From positions 62,001 to 126,000 of the forward strand of contig JBDSDD010000037.1 of assembly GCA_039920745.1 (NCBI GenBank): a DNA stretch of 64,000 nt. Reading direction: 5' to 3'. A program made the position numbers and the translations under genes. This stretch comes from Scleromatobacter sp039920745. Lineage in GTDB: Bacteria; Pseudomonadota; Gammaproteobacteria; Burkholderiales; Burkholderiaceae_C. The notes under the pieces were generated by a model that was not told the origin of the DNA, did no database searches, and was given only the letters and a program-made list of their open reading frames with translations. This document shows, piece after piece, positions 47,575-56,675 of the stretch. Within the stretch, counting starts at the first letter, position 1, and each line of letters begins with the position of its first letter.

Positions 47575-48942
47575 ATGGCTGCTCCCAAGACCGTCTACAC
47601 CTGCTCCGCCTGCGGCGGCACCAACCCGAAGTGGCTGGGCCGTTGCCCGCACTGCAACGAATGGAACACGCTGGAGGAAGGCGTCGGCGAACCCACCGGC
47701 GCCGCGGCCAGCAAGAACCGCTTCCAGGCGCTCACGCGCAGCCAGCCGGTGGCCACGCTGGCCGACATCGAGGCCGGCGAGATCGCCCACACGCCCACCG
47801 GCATCGAGGAGCTGGACCGCGTGCTGGGCGGCGGCATCGTCGCCGGCGGCGTCGTGCTGATCGGCGGCGACCCGGGCATCGGCAAGAGCACGCTGTTGCT
47901 GCAGGCCATCGACGCGCTGGCCAGCCAGATGAAGGTGCTGTACGTGACCGGCGAAGAGTCGAGCGCCCAGCTCGCGCTGCGCTCGCGCCGGCTCGACCTC
48001 ACCGGCGCCAACGTGCGCGTGCTGGCCGAGATCAACCTCGAGCGCATCCTCGCCACCATCGAGGCCGAACAGCCGGCGTTCTGCGTCATCGACTCCATCC
48101 AGACGCTCTATTCGGAGCAGCTCACGTCGGCGCCCGGCTCGGTGGCCCAGGTGCGCGAATGCTCGGCGCAGCTCACGCGCACCGCCAAGTCCGGCGGCTG
48201 CACCATCGTGCTGGTGGGCCACGTCACCAAGGACGGCAGCCTGGCCGGTCCGCGCGTGCTGGAGCACATCGTCGACACGGTGCTGTACTTCGAGGGCGAC
48301 ACCCACTCCAGCTTCCGCCTGGTGCGCGCGTTCAAGAACCGCTTCGGCGCGGTCAACGAGATCGGCGTGTTCGCCATGACCGAGCGCGGGCTCAAAGGAG
48401 TGGCCAATCCGAGCGCCATCTTCCTGTCCACGCACGGCGACCCGGTGCCGGGCACCTGCGTGCTGGTGACGCTCGAAGGCACGCGGCCGATGCTGGTGGA
48501 GATCCAGGCGCTGGTCGACGCCGGCGGGCCGAGCCCGCGCCGCCTGTCGGTGGGTCTTGACCGCGACCGGCTGGCGATGCTGCTGGCGGTGCTGCATCGG
48601 CACGCGGGCGTGTCCACCGGCGACCAGGACGTGTTCGTCAACGCGGTGGGCGGCGTGCGTATCAGCGAGCCGGCGGCCGACCTCGCCGTGCTGCTGGCGA
48701 TCCAGAGCTCGATCCGCAACCGGGCACTGCCCCGCGGCTTCCTGGCGTTCGGTGAAGTCGGGCTGGCCGGCGAGGTGCGGCCGGCGCCACGCGGTCAGGA
48801 TCGCCTGAAGGAGGCGGCCAAGCTGGGCTTCTCGGTGGCCATCGTCCCGAAGGCCAATGCACCGAAGAAGCCCATCGAGGGGCTGACGATCCACGCGGTG
48901 GGGCGGATCGAAGAGGCCATCGAGGTGTTGCGCGGGCTTTGA
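47575..48942 (+). CDS. radA: DNA repair protein RadA
   Basis: Protein of 455 residues. It begins with the four-Cys zinc motif (CSACGGTNPKWLGRCPHC). The RecA-like ATPase domain has Walker A GGDPGIGKSTLL, and the RadA-specific motif KNRFGAVNEIGVF follows. A Lon-like C-terminal domain has GLAGEVRPAPRGQDRLKEA. RadA is a branch-migration helicase in recombination and stalled-fork repair. No ribosome site is visible, and GACAAT ends 6 bases before the ATG, so the transcript may be leaderless and SOS-controlled through the box at 47542. Confidence 0.96.
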   Translation: MAAPKTVYTCSACGGTNPKWLGRCPHCNEWNTLEEGVGEPTGAAASKNRFQALTRSQPVATLADIEAGEIAHTPTGIEELDRVLGGGIVAGGVVLIGGDPGIGKSTLLLQAIDALASQMKVLYVTGEESSAQLALRSRRLDLTGANVRVLAEINLERILATIEAEQPAFCVIDSIQTLYSEQLTSAPGSVAQVRECSAQLTRTAKSGGCTIVLVGHVTKDGSLAGPRVLEHIVDTVLYFEGDTHSSFRLVRAFKNRFGAVNEIGVFAMTERGLKGVANPSAIFLSTHGDPVPGTCVLVTLEGTRPMLVEIQALVDAGGPSPRRLSVGLDRDRLAMLLAVLHRHAGVSTGDQDVFVNAVGGVRISEPAADLAVLLAIQSSIRNRALPRGFLAFGEVGLAGEVRPAPRGQDRLKEAAKLGFSVAIVPKANAPKKPIEGLTIHAVGRIEEAIEVLRGL

Positions 48943-48978
48943 GCGGCGGGGTGCGGACGCCCCATGCTGGCCGCAGGC

Positions 48979-49374
48979 TCAGTACGTCTGCACGTTCGCC
49001 GGCATCGGGCGCGGCACCTCGCGCAGCAGCGCCCACAGCGAGTAGCCGCCGGCGACCGTGCCGATCGGGAAGTTCAGCAGGCTCAGGATGCTGAAGATGA
49101 TCGTCAGCACGCGGCCGACCGGGCTGCCGCGCAGCAGCAGCACGCCGCCGATGATCTCGAGTGCAGGAAAGGCCATGATGAACAAGAACATGATCGCGCC
49201 GAAGCCCGCGATCGCGCCGAGAACCATGCCCTCGTCGTGCCCATGCGTCGACGCTCCGACGACCGCGCCGAACGCGCCGACCATCAGGCCGAGGATCGCC
49301 AGCACGCACACGGCGAGCACGCCCATGACGATGTGGAGCCAGGCGGCGACGCGGACGTGGGTATCGATGGGCAT
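48979..49374 (-). CDS. Small membrane protein, unknown function
   Basis: Protein of 131 residues with three to four hydrophobic helices: HVRVAAWLHIVMGVLAVCVLAILGLMVG, AIAGFGAIMFLFIMAFPALEIIGGVLLL and GRVLTIIFSILSLLNFPIGTVAGGYSLWALL. The pattern resembles small DUF4064-like membrane proteins. The ATG at 49374 fits the family start and has GGAA just upstream. An in-frame ATG at 49506 would add a further N-terminal helix and a basic linker (175 residues). It is convergent with radA. Confidence 0.75.
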   Translation of the reverse strand: MPIDTHVRVAAWLHIVMGVLAVCVLAILGLMVGAFGAVVGASTHGHDEGMVLGAIAGFGAIMFLFIMAFPALEIIGGVLLLRGSPVGRVLTIIFSILSLLNFPIGTVAGGYSLWALLREVPRPMPANVQTY

Positions 49375-49739
49375 GGTGGTTCCAGTGGAAGAATCGACAG
49401 CAGGCGCCTGGCGCCGGCGGGGGCCACCCCGGGCCCCGTCGACGAGCACGGCCAAGCCCAGCGCGACGAGCGCGAGGATGGCAATGCTGACGAGTCGGGA
49501 CGGCATGAGGCAGGTGGCGGGTCAGCTCGCGCGCGGCAAGGTGCCGCGCAGGTCGCACCCGCACATCCTAGCGGCGTTGCCCGACCGTGGTATCCCTCCG
49601 ACGGGGCGGGTCGGCGCAGTCCAGCGCGGGCGCGCCGCTCGGACCGACCCCCGGGTCGGGTCCGTCCGCACCGCCGCGGCGGCTCGCGCCGACGTGAGCG
49701 CCGTATCCTGACGTACCCAGCCACTCGCCTGACTGCCCC
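49375..49739. other. Intergenic region with possible N-terminal extension
   Basis: The left part (to 49506) may encode an alternative N-terminal extension of the small membrane protein. From 49507 to 49739 I see no gene. A -10-like TATCCT lies about 30 bases before the phosphoesterase ATG at 49740. Confidence 0.4.
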
Positions 49740-50585
49740 ATGACGACCCCACGCATCGCCATCGTCTCCGACATCCACGGCAACCTGCCCGCGCTCGAGG
49801 CCGTGTGGGCGCAGATCGAGCGCGAGCAGCCGGCGCGCGTCGTCAACCTGGGCGACATCGCCTCCGGTCCGCTGTGGCCCGCCGAGACCGTGCAGTGGCT
49901 GATGGCCCGCGAAGCCGCCGAGCCGCGGCGCTGGTGCACGATCGCCGGCAACCACGAGCGCCAGGCGCTGGCAGCGGACGTCGCGCGCATGGGCGCCTCC
50001 GACGCGTACGCGGCACGCGCGTTGGGCGCGTCCGAGCGCGCCTGGCTCGCGGCGCTGCCGGGCACGCGCTGGCTGCCCGACGACGTGCTGCTGTGCCACG
50101 GCACACCGGCCAGCGACCTGGTCTATTTCATGGAAACGGTGATCCCCGGCTTCGGCGTGGACGGCCAGCGCGGCGTGCGCGCCGCCAGCGCGCCCGAACT
50201 CCACGTCCGCGCCGCCGAGACGCCTCTGGCCGACACCCGCTCCGGCTTGTCCGCCGCGCTGATCCTGTGCGGCCACACGCACGTGGCCCGCGCGATGGCC
50301 GTACCCGGCGGCCCGCTGGTGGTCAACCCCGGCAGCGTCGGCCTGCAGGCCTATGACGGTGTGCTCCCGTACCCGCACTGCATCGAGAACGGTTCGCCGC
50401 AAGCCCGGTGGGCGATGGTCGAGCACGACGGGCACGGCGCCTGGCACGTCCAGCTGCGCGCGACGCCCTACGACTGGCGCTGCGCCGCCGCACGCGCCAA
50501 GGTCAACGGCCGCGGCGACTGGGCCGACGCGCTCGCGACGGGATGTGTCCGCCGCACCGATCCGTCAGCGCCCGCCTTGACTTGA
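49740..50585 (+). CDS. YfcE/MJ0936-type metallophosphoesterase
   Basis: Phosphoesterase of 281 residues with the complete calcineurin-like metal site in order: SDIHGN (residues 10-15), GDIASG, GNHE, HGTP and GHTH, ending with VVNPGSVGLQ. It likely acts on a small phosphodiester or phosphomonoester in the cytoplasm; the substrate is not evident. It overlaps the convergent methyltransferase gene by 21 bases. Confidence 0.93.
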   Translation: MTTPRIAIVSDIHGNLPALEAVWAQIEREQPARVVNLGDIASGPLWPAETVQWLMAREAAEPRRWCTIAGNHERQALAADVARMGASDAYAARALGASERAWLAALPGTRWLPDDVLLCHGTPASDLVYFMETVIPGFGVDGQRGVRAASAPELHVRAAETPLADTRSGLSAALILCGHTHVARAMAVPGGPLVVNPGSVGLQAYDGVLPYPHCIENGSPQARWAMVEHDGHGAWHVQLRATPYDWRCAAARAKVNGRGDWADALATGCVRRTDPSAPALT

Positions 50586-51092
50586 TCGCCGGGCGATCTC
50601 GTAGGTCGCGATCGCACACGCATTGGCAACGTTCATCGACGAGTTGTGCCCGCGCATCGGGATGTGGACGGTGGCGTCGGACACGTCCAGCAACGCCTGG
50701 CAAACGCCGGTATTCTCGGCGCCGACGACCAGGCAGATCCGCTCGCCGAGCGCGATGGCCAGCTCGTGCAGCGGAATGCTTCGCGTGCTGAGCTCCAGGC
50801 TGACGACGCGCCAGCCCTGCGCCTTCAGCGTGGCGACCGTCTCCAGCGGATCGGCCGCGTACGACCAGGCGACGTGGCGCTCGGCCGAGCGCGAGGACTT
50901 GCGGATCTTCGGGTCGGGCGGCAGCGGCGACGAGCCCGTCAGATGCAGGTGCTCGACACCCAGCGCATCGGCGATGCGAAACAGTGCGCCGACATTCAGC
51001 GCGATGTCCACGTCATGCGCCAGCAAGCGCAACGGCAGCGGCCCGGCGCCGCGGTGGCTGGAATGATCGAGCTGGAGGTTGGTCGGCGGCAT
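50565..51092 (-). CDS. SpoU/TrmH-family RNA methyltransferase
   Basis: Methyltransferase of 175 residues with the trefoil-knot SPOUT motifs: NVGALFRIADALGVEHLHLTG (motif 1), LVVGAENTGV (motif 2) and IPMRGHNSSMNVANACAIATYEI (motif 3). It probably performs 2'-O-methylation of a tRNA or rRNA ribose. The start at 51092 places the protein after an upstream part that is antisense to ilvE. Confidence 0.92.
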   Translation of the reverse strand: MPPTNLQLDHSSHRGAGPLPLRLLAHDVDIALNVGALFRIADALGVEHLHLTGSSPLPPDPKIRKSSRSAERHVAWSYAADPLETVATLKAQGWRVVSLELSTRSIPLHELAIALGERICLVVGAENTGVCQALLDVSDATVHIPMRGHNSSMNVANACAIATYEIARRSSQGGR

Positions 51093-51148
51093 CTGGGGCG
51101 CAATTCTGCACCCTGGCGCCGGGACACCCGCGAGACACCCAGGCCTCG

Positions 51149-51170
51149 TAGAATTGGCGTTTTCCCAATT
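51149..51170 (+). promoter_or_regulatory. Candidate ilvE promoter -10 and inverted repeat
   Basis: TAGAAT (51149-51154) is a good -10 hexamer. It overlaps the left arm of AATTGG-N7-CCAATT (51152-51170), a perfect 6-base inverted repeat that would lie over the transcription start. It could be an operator or a small leader hairpin. The ilvE ATG follows at 51187 with a GAGG ribosome site. Confidence 0.45.
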
Positions 51171-51186
51171 TTCTGGCGAGGCACTC

Positions 51187-52110
51187 ATGGGCATGGACGA
51201 CCGCGACGGCAAGATCTGGATGGACGGCGAACTCGTCGAGTGGCGCGACGCCAAGATCCACGTCCTGACCCACACGCTGCACTATGGCTGCGGCGCCTTC
51301 GAAGGCGTGCGCGCCTACAACACGGCCAACGGTCCGGCGATCTTCCGCCTGCGCGAGCACACCGAGCGCCTGTTCAACTCGGCCAAGATCCTGCGCATGA
51401 AGATCCCGTTCACGCCAGAGCAGGTGATGGACGCGCAGCGCGCCGTCGTGCGCGAGAACAAGCTCGAAAGCGGCTACCTGCGCCCGTTGACCTGGATCGG
51501 CTCCGAGAAGCTCGGCGTCAGCCCGAAGGGCAACACGATCCACCTGATGGTCGCGGCCTGGGCCTGGGGCGCCTACCTGGGCGAGGAAGGGCTGCGCCGC
51601 GGCATCCGCGTCAAGACATCGAGCTACACGCGCCACCACGTCAACATCACGATGACGCAGGCCAAGGCGGTGTCCAACTACACCAACTCCATCCTGGCCA
51701 ACACCGAGGCCGTGGACGACGGCTACGACGAGGCGCTGCTGCTCGACGCCAGTGGCTTCGTGTCCGAAGGCGCCGGCGAGAACATCTTCGTGATCAAGAA
51801 CGGCGTCGTCTACACGCCCGACCTGTCGGCCGGCGCGCTCAACGGCATCACGCGCAACACCGTGTTCGCGATCTGCCAGGATCTCGGCCTGAAGGTGGTC
51901 GAGAAGCGCATCACGCGCGACGAGGTCTACATCGCCGACGAGGCCTTCTTCACCGGCACCGCCGCAGAAGTGACGCCGATCCGCGAACTCGACCGCATCG
52001 AGCTCGGTGCCGGCTCGCGCGGCCCGATCACCGAAAAGATCCAGACGGCGTTCTTCGACATCGTCAATGGCCGCAATCCCAAGTACGCAGAATGGCTCAC
52101 AAACGTGTGA
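51187..52110 (+). CDS. ilvE: Branched-chain amino acid aminotransferase
   Basis: Class IV PLP aminotransferase of 307 residues, the bacterial IlvE length. Family motifs are THTLHYGCGAFEGVRAY, the cofactor lysine in AKAVSNYTNS, EGAGENIFVIKNG and GITRNTVFAI, with FFTGTAAEVTPI near the end. It carries out the last step of Leu, Ile and Val synthesis and the first step of their breakdown. The small zinc-finger gene follows after 144 bases. Confidence 0.96.
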   Translation: MGMDDRDGKIWMDGELVEWRDAKIHVLTHTLHYGCGAFEGVRAYNTANGPAIFRLREHTERLFNSAKILRMKIPFTPEQVMDAQRAVVRENKLESGYLRPLTWIGSEKLGVSPKGNTIHLMVAAWAWGAYLGEEGLRRGIRVKTSSYTRHHVNITMTQAKAVSNYTNSILANTEAVDDGYDEALLLDASGFVSEGAGENIFVIKNGVVYTPDLSAGALNGITRNTVFAICQDLGLKVVEKRITRDEVYIADEAFFTGTAAEVTPIRELDRIELGAGSRGPITEKIQTAFFDIVNGRNPKYAEWLTNV

Positions 52111-52254
52111 CCCCCACGCTCCCGCTGGTCGCTGCCCCCCGAGAGGGAGCTCGGTTCGGCTTGGCTGCGAGCCTCGCTTCCCGAGCGCTTGGTCGGGCCT
52201 GCCGCCCGCGCGGGACTCGCTTCGCTCCGTCTCCTTGAAATGTTTGAGAAACCA

Positions 52255-52464
52255 ATGACCGAACAAACGTCGTCCATCGTCGAAGTCACCGCCAGCGACC
52301 TGCAAGGCCCCGGCGTGGTCTTCTGCCCGAATCCGAAGATGCCGCTGTGGAGCAGCCACCCGAAGGTCTTCATCGACCTGAGCCATGAAGGCAAGGGCCG
52401 CTGCCCGTATTGCGGCACCACCTACCAGCTCGCCGCTGGCGTGAAGATCGCGGCCGGCCATTGA
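52255..52464 (+). CDS. Small CHCC zinc-finger protein
   Basis: Protein of 69 residues with a zinc-finger of the CHCC type: VVFCPNP...SSHPKVFIDL...CPYCGTTY (Cys24, His35, Cys50 and Cys53 approximately). It resembles the domain of the mitochondrial complex I subunit NDUFS6 and is commonly found after ilvE in Burkholderiales. The ATG at 52255 follows a long run of GC-rich intergenic sequence; its stop overlaps the TTG of the histidine kinase gene. Confidence 0.9.
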   Translation: MTEQTSSIVEVTASDLQGPGVVFCPNPKMPLWSSHPKVFIDLSHEGKGRCPYCGTTYQLAAGVKIAAGH

Positions 52465-54032
52465 ACCCGGGCGCCGGCATCTCAGCGCCGGCGCCGCCCG
52501 CTGGGGCCGCCGCGTCGGCGCCCACGCTCGACCAGCTGCGCGCGCTGGCCTACGCCGGGCTGCTCGATCACGCACGCCGCAGCGACCATGCACATGCGCT
52601 CGCGACGCTGGTGCGCGCGCTGGCCTCGCTGATCGGCGCCGAGTGCTGGTTGTGGCCGCTGCCGCCCGACGGCAGCCTGTCCATGCCGCCGATCCATGCG
52701 CGCCCGCCCGTCCTGGGGCCGGTCTCGCTGTCGTCCCCGCCCACGCACACCGCCTGGCCCTGCAGCCACTCCGGCACCATCGTCGGCGAGCTGCGCACGC
52801 CGCTGCCGGCCGGCCTCGACATCGACGAGTGGGGCGAACGCCTCGCCCCGGCCCGGGACGCCGCTGCCGCGCTGCTGGCCGGCCTGATCGAGCACGCTGG
52901 CCATGCGCTGCCCGGCTCGCTGGCGCTGCAACGTACCGCGATGCACGAGGCCGGCACGTACGTGTGGGAGTGGGACATGGCCAACGACGTGCTGGGCGAC
53001 ATCGACGAGGGCGAGCGCATGCTGGGCTACCCGCTCAACACACTGGGCAACACGCAGGGCGACTGGGATCGCATCGTCCACCCCGACGACAAGGGTCTGA
53101 TCGACAAGGCCTTCGGCGCCCACGTGCGCGGCGAGGAGCCGCTGTACCGCGTCGTCTACCGCGCCCGCGCCGCCGACGACCAGTGGCGCTGGATCGAGGA
53201 GCGCGGCCGCATCGTCGAATGGGATCGGCGCGGCCAGCCCACGCGCATGTTCGGCACGCAGAGCGACGCGACACTGCTGCGCGAGCTCGAACAGGCGCAG
53301 CGCGACCGCCTGGCGGCCGAGGCCGCCAACGCCGCCAAGACGATGTTCCTCTCGCGCATCAGCCACGAGCTGCGCACGCCGCTCAACGCGGTACTGGGCT
53401 TCGCGCAACTGCTGGGCACCGATCCCGCCTTGGCCGCCCTGCCGATGCAGCGCCAGCAGGTGCGCATGATCCACGAGGCCGGGGACCACCTGCTCGCGAT
53501 GATCGGCGACCTGCTGGACCTGTCGCTGGCCGAGGCCGCGCACCTGCCGATCCACCTTCAGAACGTGGCGCTGGCACCGCTGTTCGACTCCTGCACCGCC
53601 TGGTGCCGGACCCAGGCCGAGAGCGCCGGCATCGGCGTCAGCAGCGAGAACCCCGACGCCGGCGCCGCGCTGTCGCACGCCACGGCCGTCGTCCGCGCCG
53701 ACCCGACGCGCATGCGCCAGGTGCTGACCAACCTGCTCAGCAACGCGGTCAAGTACAACCGCCCGGGCGGCCGCGTGACGCTGCGCGCGCAAGCGGCAGG
53801 CGACGAGTGGCACATCGAGGTGGAGGACACCGGCCACGGGATCAGCCCCAGCGACCGCGCGCGCCTCTTCCAGCCCTTCAATCGCCTGGGCCGCGAGTCG
53901 TCGGGCATCGCGGGCGCCGGGCTCGGGCTGGCGCTGTCGCTATCGCTGGCCCAGCTGATGGGCGGGCGCATCACGGTGCAGAGCGTGGTGGGCGTGGGCT
54001 CTACCTTCCGCGTCAGCCTGCCCTCGGCCTGA
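52461..54032 (+). CDS. PAS-domain sensor histidine kinase
   Basis: Cytoplasmic kinase of about 523 residues. An N-terminal Ala/Pro-rich and GAF-like part (about 20-140) is followed by a PAS/PAC domain (about 155-275: YVWEWDMANDVL, RIVHPDDKGL, QWRWIEERGRIVEWD). HisKA has the H-box FLSRISHELRTPLNAVLGFAQLL (His about 302). The HATPase domain has N-box LTNLLSNAVKYN, G1 VEDTGHGIS and G2 GAGLGLALS. No transmembrane segment or receiver domain is seen, and no response regulator is nearby. The only plausible start is TTG at 52461, overlapping the upstream stop (TTGA). Confidence 0.9.
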   Translation: MNPGAGISAPAPPAGAAASAPTLDQLRALAYAGLLDHARRSDHAHALATLVRALASLIGAECWLWPLPPDGSLSMPPIHARPPVLGPVSLSSPPTHTAWPCSHSGTIVGELRTPLPAGLDIDEWGERLAPARDAAAALLAGLIEHAGHALPGSLALQRTAMHEAGTYVWEWDMANDVLGDIDEGERMLGYPLNTLGNTQGDWDRIVHPDDKGLIDKAFGAHVRGEEPLYRVVYRARAADDQWRWIEERGRIVEWDRRGQPTRMFGTQSDATLLRELEQAQRDRLAAEAANAAKTMFLSRISHELRTPLNAVLGFAQLLGTDPALAALPMQRQQVRMIHEAGDHLLAMIGDLLDLSLAEAAHLPIHLQNVALAPLFDSCTAWCRTQAESAGIGVSSENPDAGAALSHATAVVRADPTRMRQVLTNLLSNAVKYNRPGGRVTLRAQAAGDEWHIEVEDTGHGISPSDRARLFQPFNRLGRESSGIAGAGLGLALSLSLAQLMGGRITVQSVVGVGSTFRVSLPSA

Positions 54033-54035
54033 GGG

Positions 54036-54974
54036 TCAGGCGCGCCCCGCGTCCGCCAACGCGCGCAGGGCCATCATCTGCGTGGCGATCGGCGTGGGCA
54101 GCGGCTTTGCGCCGGCCATCACGTCGGCGATGTAGGCGGCGGTCGTTGCCGGATCGATGGCCGAGGGCAGCGCCGGCACCGACACCAGCGAGCCGCCCTG
54201 GGCCTGGACCGACAGCGTGGGCTGCTCGACGCCGTCCAGAAATGCTGTCAGCTTGGGGCAGCGTCGCGCGTCGGCCACCGGCTCGCCCTCGGTGCCGCGC
54301 ATCAGCAGCGCCGTCGCCTTCGTCAGCGTGAGGAACTCGCCGAGGCTGGTCGCGTACTCGGGGTGCGTGTGATTGACGACGCGCACGACGTTGCGCTGCA
54401 GCCCGAGGGCCGGCAACAGCTTGGCCAGCGAATGCGCCGGGTTGCGCAGGCCGATCAGGCGACGCAGCGCGAGCACGCGGGCGAGCGACGGGTGCAGGTC
54501 GTCGGTGGCGATGAAGGCCGGCGCGCCGGCGGCCCAGCGCGCGGCCACGCCAGCGGCGTCGCGCACCGGCGGCAGCCCCAGGGCTTCGAATACCGCCGCG
54601 GTGGTGACGCGGCCTGGATCTTCCTCGAGCCCGTGCACCAGCACTGGCAGTCCTGCGCGCGCCAGTTGCAGCGCCAGCAGCGGCACGAGGTTGGGCAGCT
54701 TGCGCGCGCCGTTGTACGAGGGCAGCACCACCGCGCCGGTGGCCGGCGGCGTGGGCAACGCCAGCATCCGCGGCGCGACGGCGTCCATGAAGCCGGCCAG
54801 CTCTTCGGGTGTCTCACCCTTGATGCGCATCGCGATCGCGAACGCCCCGGCCTCGACGTCGCCCACCTGGCCATCGAGCAGCTTGGCCATCAGGTCGGCC
54901 GATTGCTCGCGGGTGAGAGACCGAGCGCCGTCCTTGCCGCGGCCGATCTCGCGCAGGTAAGGGGCGATGGTCAT
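54036..54974 (-). CDS. ybiB: YbiB/TrpD2-family DNA-binding protein
   Basis: Protein of 312 residues with the anthranilate phosphoribosyltransferase fold (REIGRGKDGARSLTREQSADLMAKLLDG, AFAIAMRIKGETPEELAGFMDA). The glycine-rich substrate loop of true TrpD (GTGGD) is absent; the equivalent is VLPSYNGARKLPN. This identifies the TrpD2/YbiB subgroup, which binds nucleic acid and is not an amino acid biosynthetic enzyme. The ATG at 54974 gives the family N-terminus (MTIAPYLREIGRG). Confidence 0.9.
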   Translation of the reverse strand: MTIAPYLREIGRGKDGARSLTREQSADLMAKLLDGQVGDVEAGAFAIAMRIKGETPEELAGFMDAVAPRMLALPTPPATGAVVLPSYNGARKLPNLVPLLALQLARAGLPVLVHGLEEDPGRVTTAAVFEALGLPPVRDAAGVAARWAAGAPAFIATDDLHPSLARVLALRRLIGLRNPAHSLAKLLPALGLQRNVVRVVNHTHPEYATSLGEFLTLTKATALLMRGTEGEPVADARRCPKLTAFLDGVEQPTLSVQAQGGSLVSVPALPSAIDPATTAAYIADVMAGAKPLPTPIATQMMALRALADAGRA

Positions 54975-55295
54975 GCGGCGGCGCGCGGCGGGCGCGCGGT
55001 CAAGAAGGTGCGTCGACGGTGCATGCTGCCATTGTGGCTCGCCCATGGTCTCGCGCCTGTGCGAGACCACGCGGGCGGCCGTGACTCACACGTCCGCGAC
55101 TTGAACCATGCAAGTATCGAGTGCCGCTCGCACGTTTGTGTCGCGAGTGCAATTTGCAGGTCGATGGCTCCGATGCAGGCCGATCAAATGCAGGTCTCGT
55201 CGCCAGCTTGTTCGCGAGAGCCAGTTTCAAGGCGCATTGCCGTGCGCGCCGCCGGCGACCGACTGGAGCCGTTGCGGACGTCGATGCTGCAGAAC
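54975..55295. other. Gene-poor stretch
   Basis: I see no gene here. Short frames lack ribosome sites and have arginine-rich translations typical of non-coding GC-rich sequence. The promoter of the leftward ybiB gene should be at the left end. The composition is less GC-rich than the surrounding genes. Confidence 0.4.
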
Positions 55296-55589
55296 TCAAC
55301 GCCTGAAAGCGGTCGTTCCGCCGTGCTCCTGCCAAAGCTGGTCGAACTCGTCATTCGTGATCGGAACGCCTTCGAACTCCGGGTCTTCATTGCTCTCCGC
55401 CAGCGGCGGCACAGTGGCTTCTCCAAGCCTCGTACTGCCGCTTTCGCCTTCCTTGCTCGCGAGGCCGACCGACCCATCCGGAAAGAATGCCAGCTTTCGA
55501 ATTTCGAAGCGCTCTCCGTCAAGCTCGGAGACCAGACGCGCAGGTTCGTCGCGATGGCGGTGCTTCCAGATGACGCTGATGTGTTCCAT
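55296..55589 (-). CDS. DUF6881 domain protein
   Basis: Small protein of 97 residues matching the DUF6881 pattern: HISVIWKHRHRDEPARLVSELD, ERFEIRKLAFFPDGSVGLAS, TRLGEATVPPLAESNEDPEFEG and ITNDEFDQLWQEHG. No signal peptide, no known function. Its base composition is less GC-rich than the housekeeping genes, and it lies between gene-poor stretches, as if acquired. It stands alone. Confidence 0.85.
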   Translation of the reverse strand: MEHISVIWKHRHRDEPARLVSELDGERFEIRKLAFFPDGSVGLASKEGESGSTRLGEATVPPLAESNEDPEFEGVPITNDEFDQLWQEHGGTTAFRR

Positions 55590-55745
55590 GCTTCCTGGTC
55601 GTGTCCGAAAGCCGTCGCAGGCGACGGTCTGCCACTGGCCGGCAGCACGCCTTCACAGATCGACATCGTTCGGCGCCTCACGCGCATACAGCTGAAGTTC
55701 GGGTGGCGACCGGACGCTGCCCGTTCCGGGTTCTCTCTTGCGGGA

Positions 55746-56642
55746 TCAATCCCAGGGCGGATCCGCAGGAAATCGGGCGACCAGGAAGTCGAGCATGGCT
55801 CTGAGTGCCGACGGCATGAGCTTGCGCGAGGTGTAGACGGCATGGATGCTCAGCTCTCGAGGTCGCGCGTTCGGCAAGAGCACGACGAGATCGCCGTTGC
55901 GGATCAGCGGCCCCGCCACGTAGGTCGGCAGTAGCGCGACTCCCGCACCGCCCCTCGCCGCCACGGCCAAAGCGATGGAATCGTTGGCACTGATGTTCCC
56001 GCCGACGGCCACGGATGCAGGCTCGCCGGCGACATCGAATTCCCAGACTGTCTTGCCATGGTACGAATGGGTCAGGCAATTGTGCGCGGCGAGGTCCGGC
56101 ACGCGACGCGGCACCGCGCGTGCCCGCAGGTAGGACGGCGATGCGCAGATCACGGACCGGCATGTCGTCAAGCGGCGGGCAATGAGGTTGGGGTCCAGGT
56201 CGTTGGTGATGCGGATGGCCAGATCGATCCGTTCGTCGACCAGATTCACCGCGCGATCGAGCAGCACCAGATCGACCGCGACTGCCGGATGAAGGGCGAC
56301 GAATTCGTTCATCGCGTTCGTGAGCTGCGCTTGCCCGAACGATGTGCTGACGGTGATGCGAAGCAGGCCACGCGGCCTGTCGTCGACGGCTGCGATGGCG
56401 ACCGGAATGTCCTGTGCGAGATCGAGCATGTGCCGGCTCTTCTGCAGCACTTGTTCTCCGGCTGTCGTCAGGCTGGACCGGCGCGTCGTCCGGTGAAGCA
56501 GGCGCGCGCCTGCCCATGTCTCGAGTTCGGCCAGGTACCGCGACACCATCGGCCGAGAGAGGTCGAGACGTTGCGCCGCGGCCGATTGACTGCCGCCGTC
56601 CACGACGGCGACGAAGACCTCCATGGCCCTGACCCTATCCAT
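55746..56642 (-). CDS. LysR-family transcriptional regulator
   Basis: Regulator of 298 residues of the CrgA/AaeR-like type. The helix-turn-helix is MEVFVAVVDGGSQSAAAQRLDLSRPMVSRYLAELE, and the effector domain begins RGLLRITVSTSFGQAQL. LPTYVAGPLI and LSIHAVYTSRKLMPSALRAMLDFL are typical of the family end. It is divergent from the MBL-fold gene, its probable target, with a 97-bp AT-rich region between them. Confidence 0.94.
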   Translation of the reverse strand: MDRVRAMEVFVAVVDGGSQSAAAQRLDLSRPMVSRYLAELETWAGARLLHRTTRRSSLTTAGEQVLQKSRHMLDLAQDIPVAIAAVDDRPRGLLRITVSTSFGQAQLTNAMNEFVALHPAVAVDLVLLDRAVNLVDERIDLAIRITNDLDPNLIARRLTTCRSVICASPSYLRARAVPRRVPDLAAHNCLTHSYHGKTVWEFDVAGEPASVAVGGNISANDSIALAVAARGGAGVALLPTYVAGPLIRNGDLVVLLPNARPRELSIHAVYTSRKLMPSALRAMLDFLVARFPADPPWD

Positions 56643-56675
56643 TATTTGACCGATTCAAGAAACAAACAGTGTCGA

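Noticed and set aside
48940..48978. Hairpin terminator after radA
   Set aside because: The GGGG/CCCC pairing after the stop is short and imperfect with no T-tract.
55121..55306. Plus-strand frame of 61 codons in the gene-poor stretch
   Set aside because: No ribosome site, Arg-rich translation and no recognisable feature.
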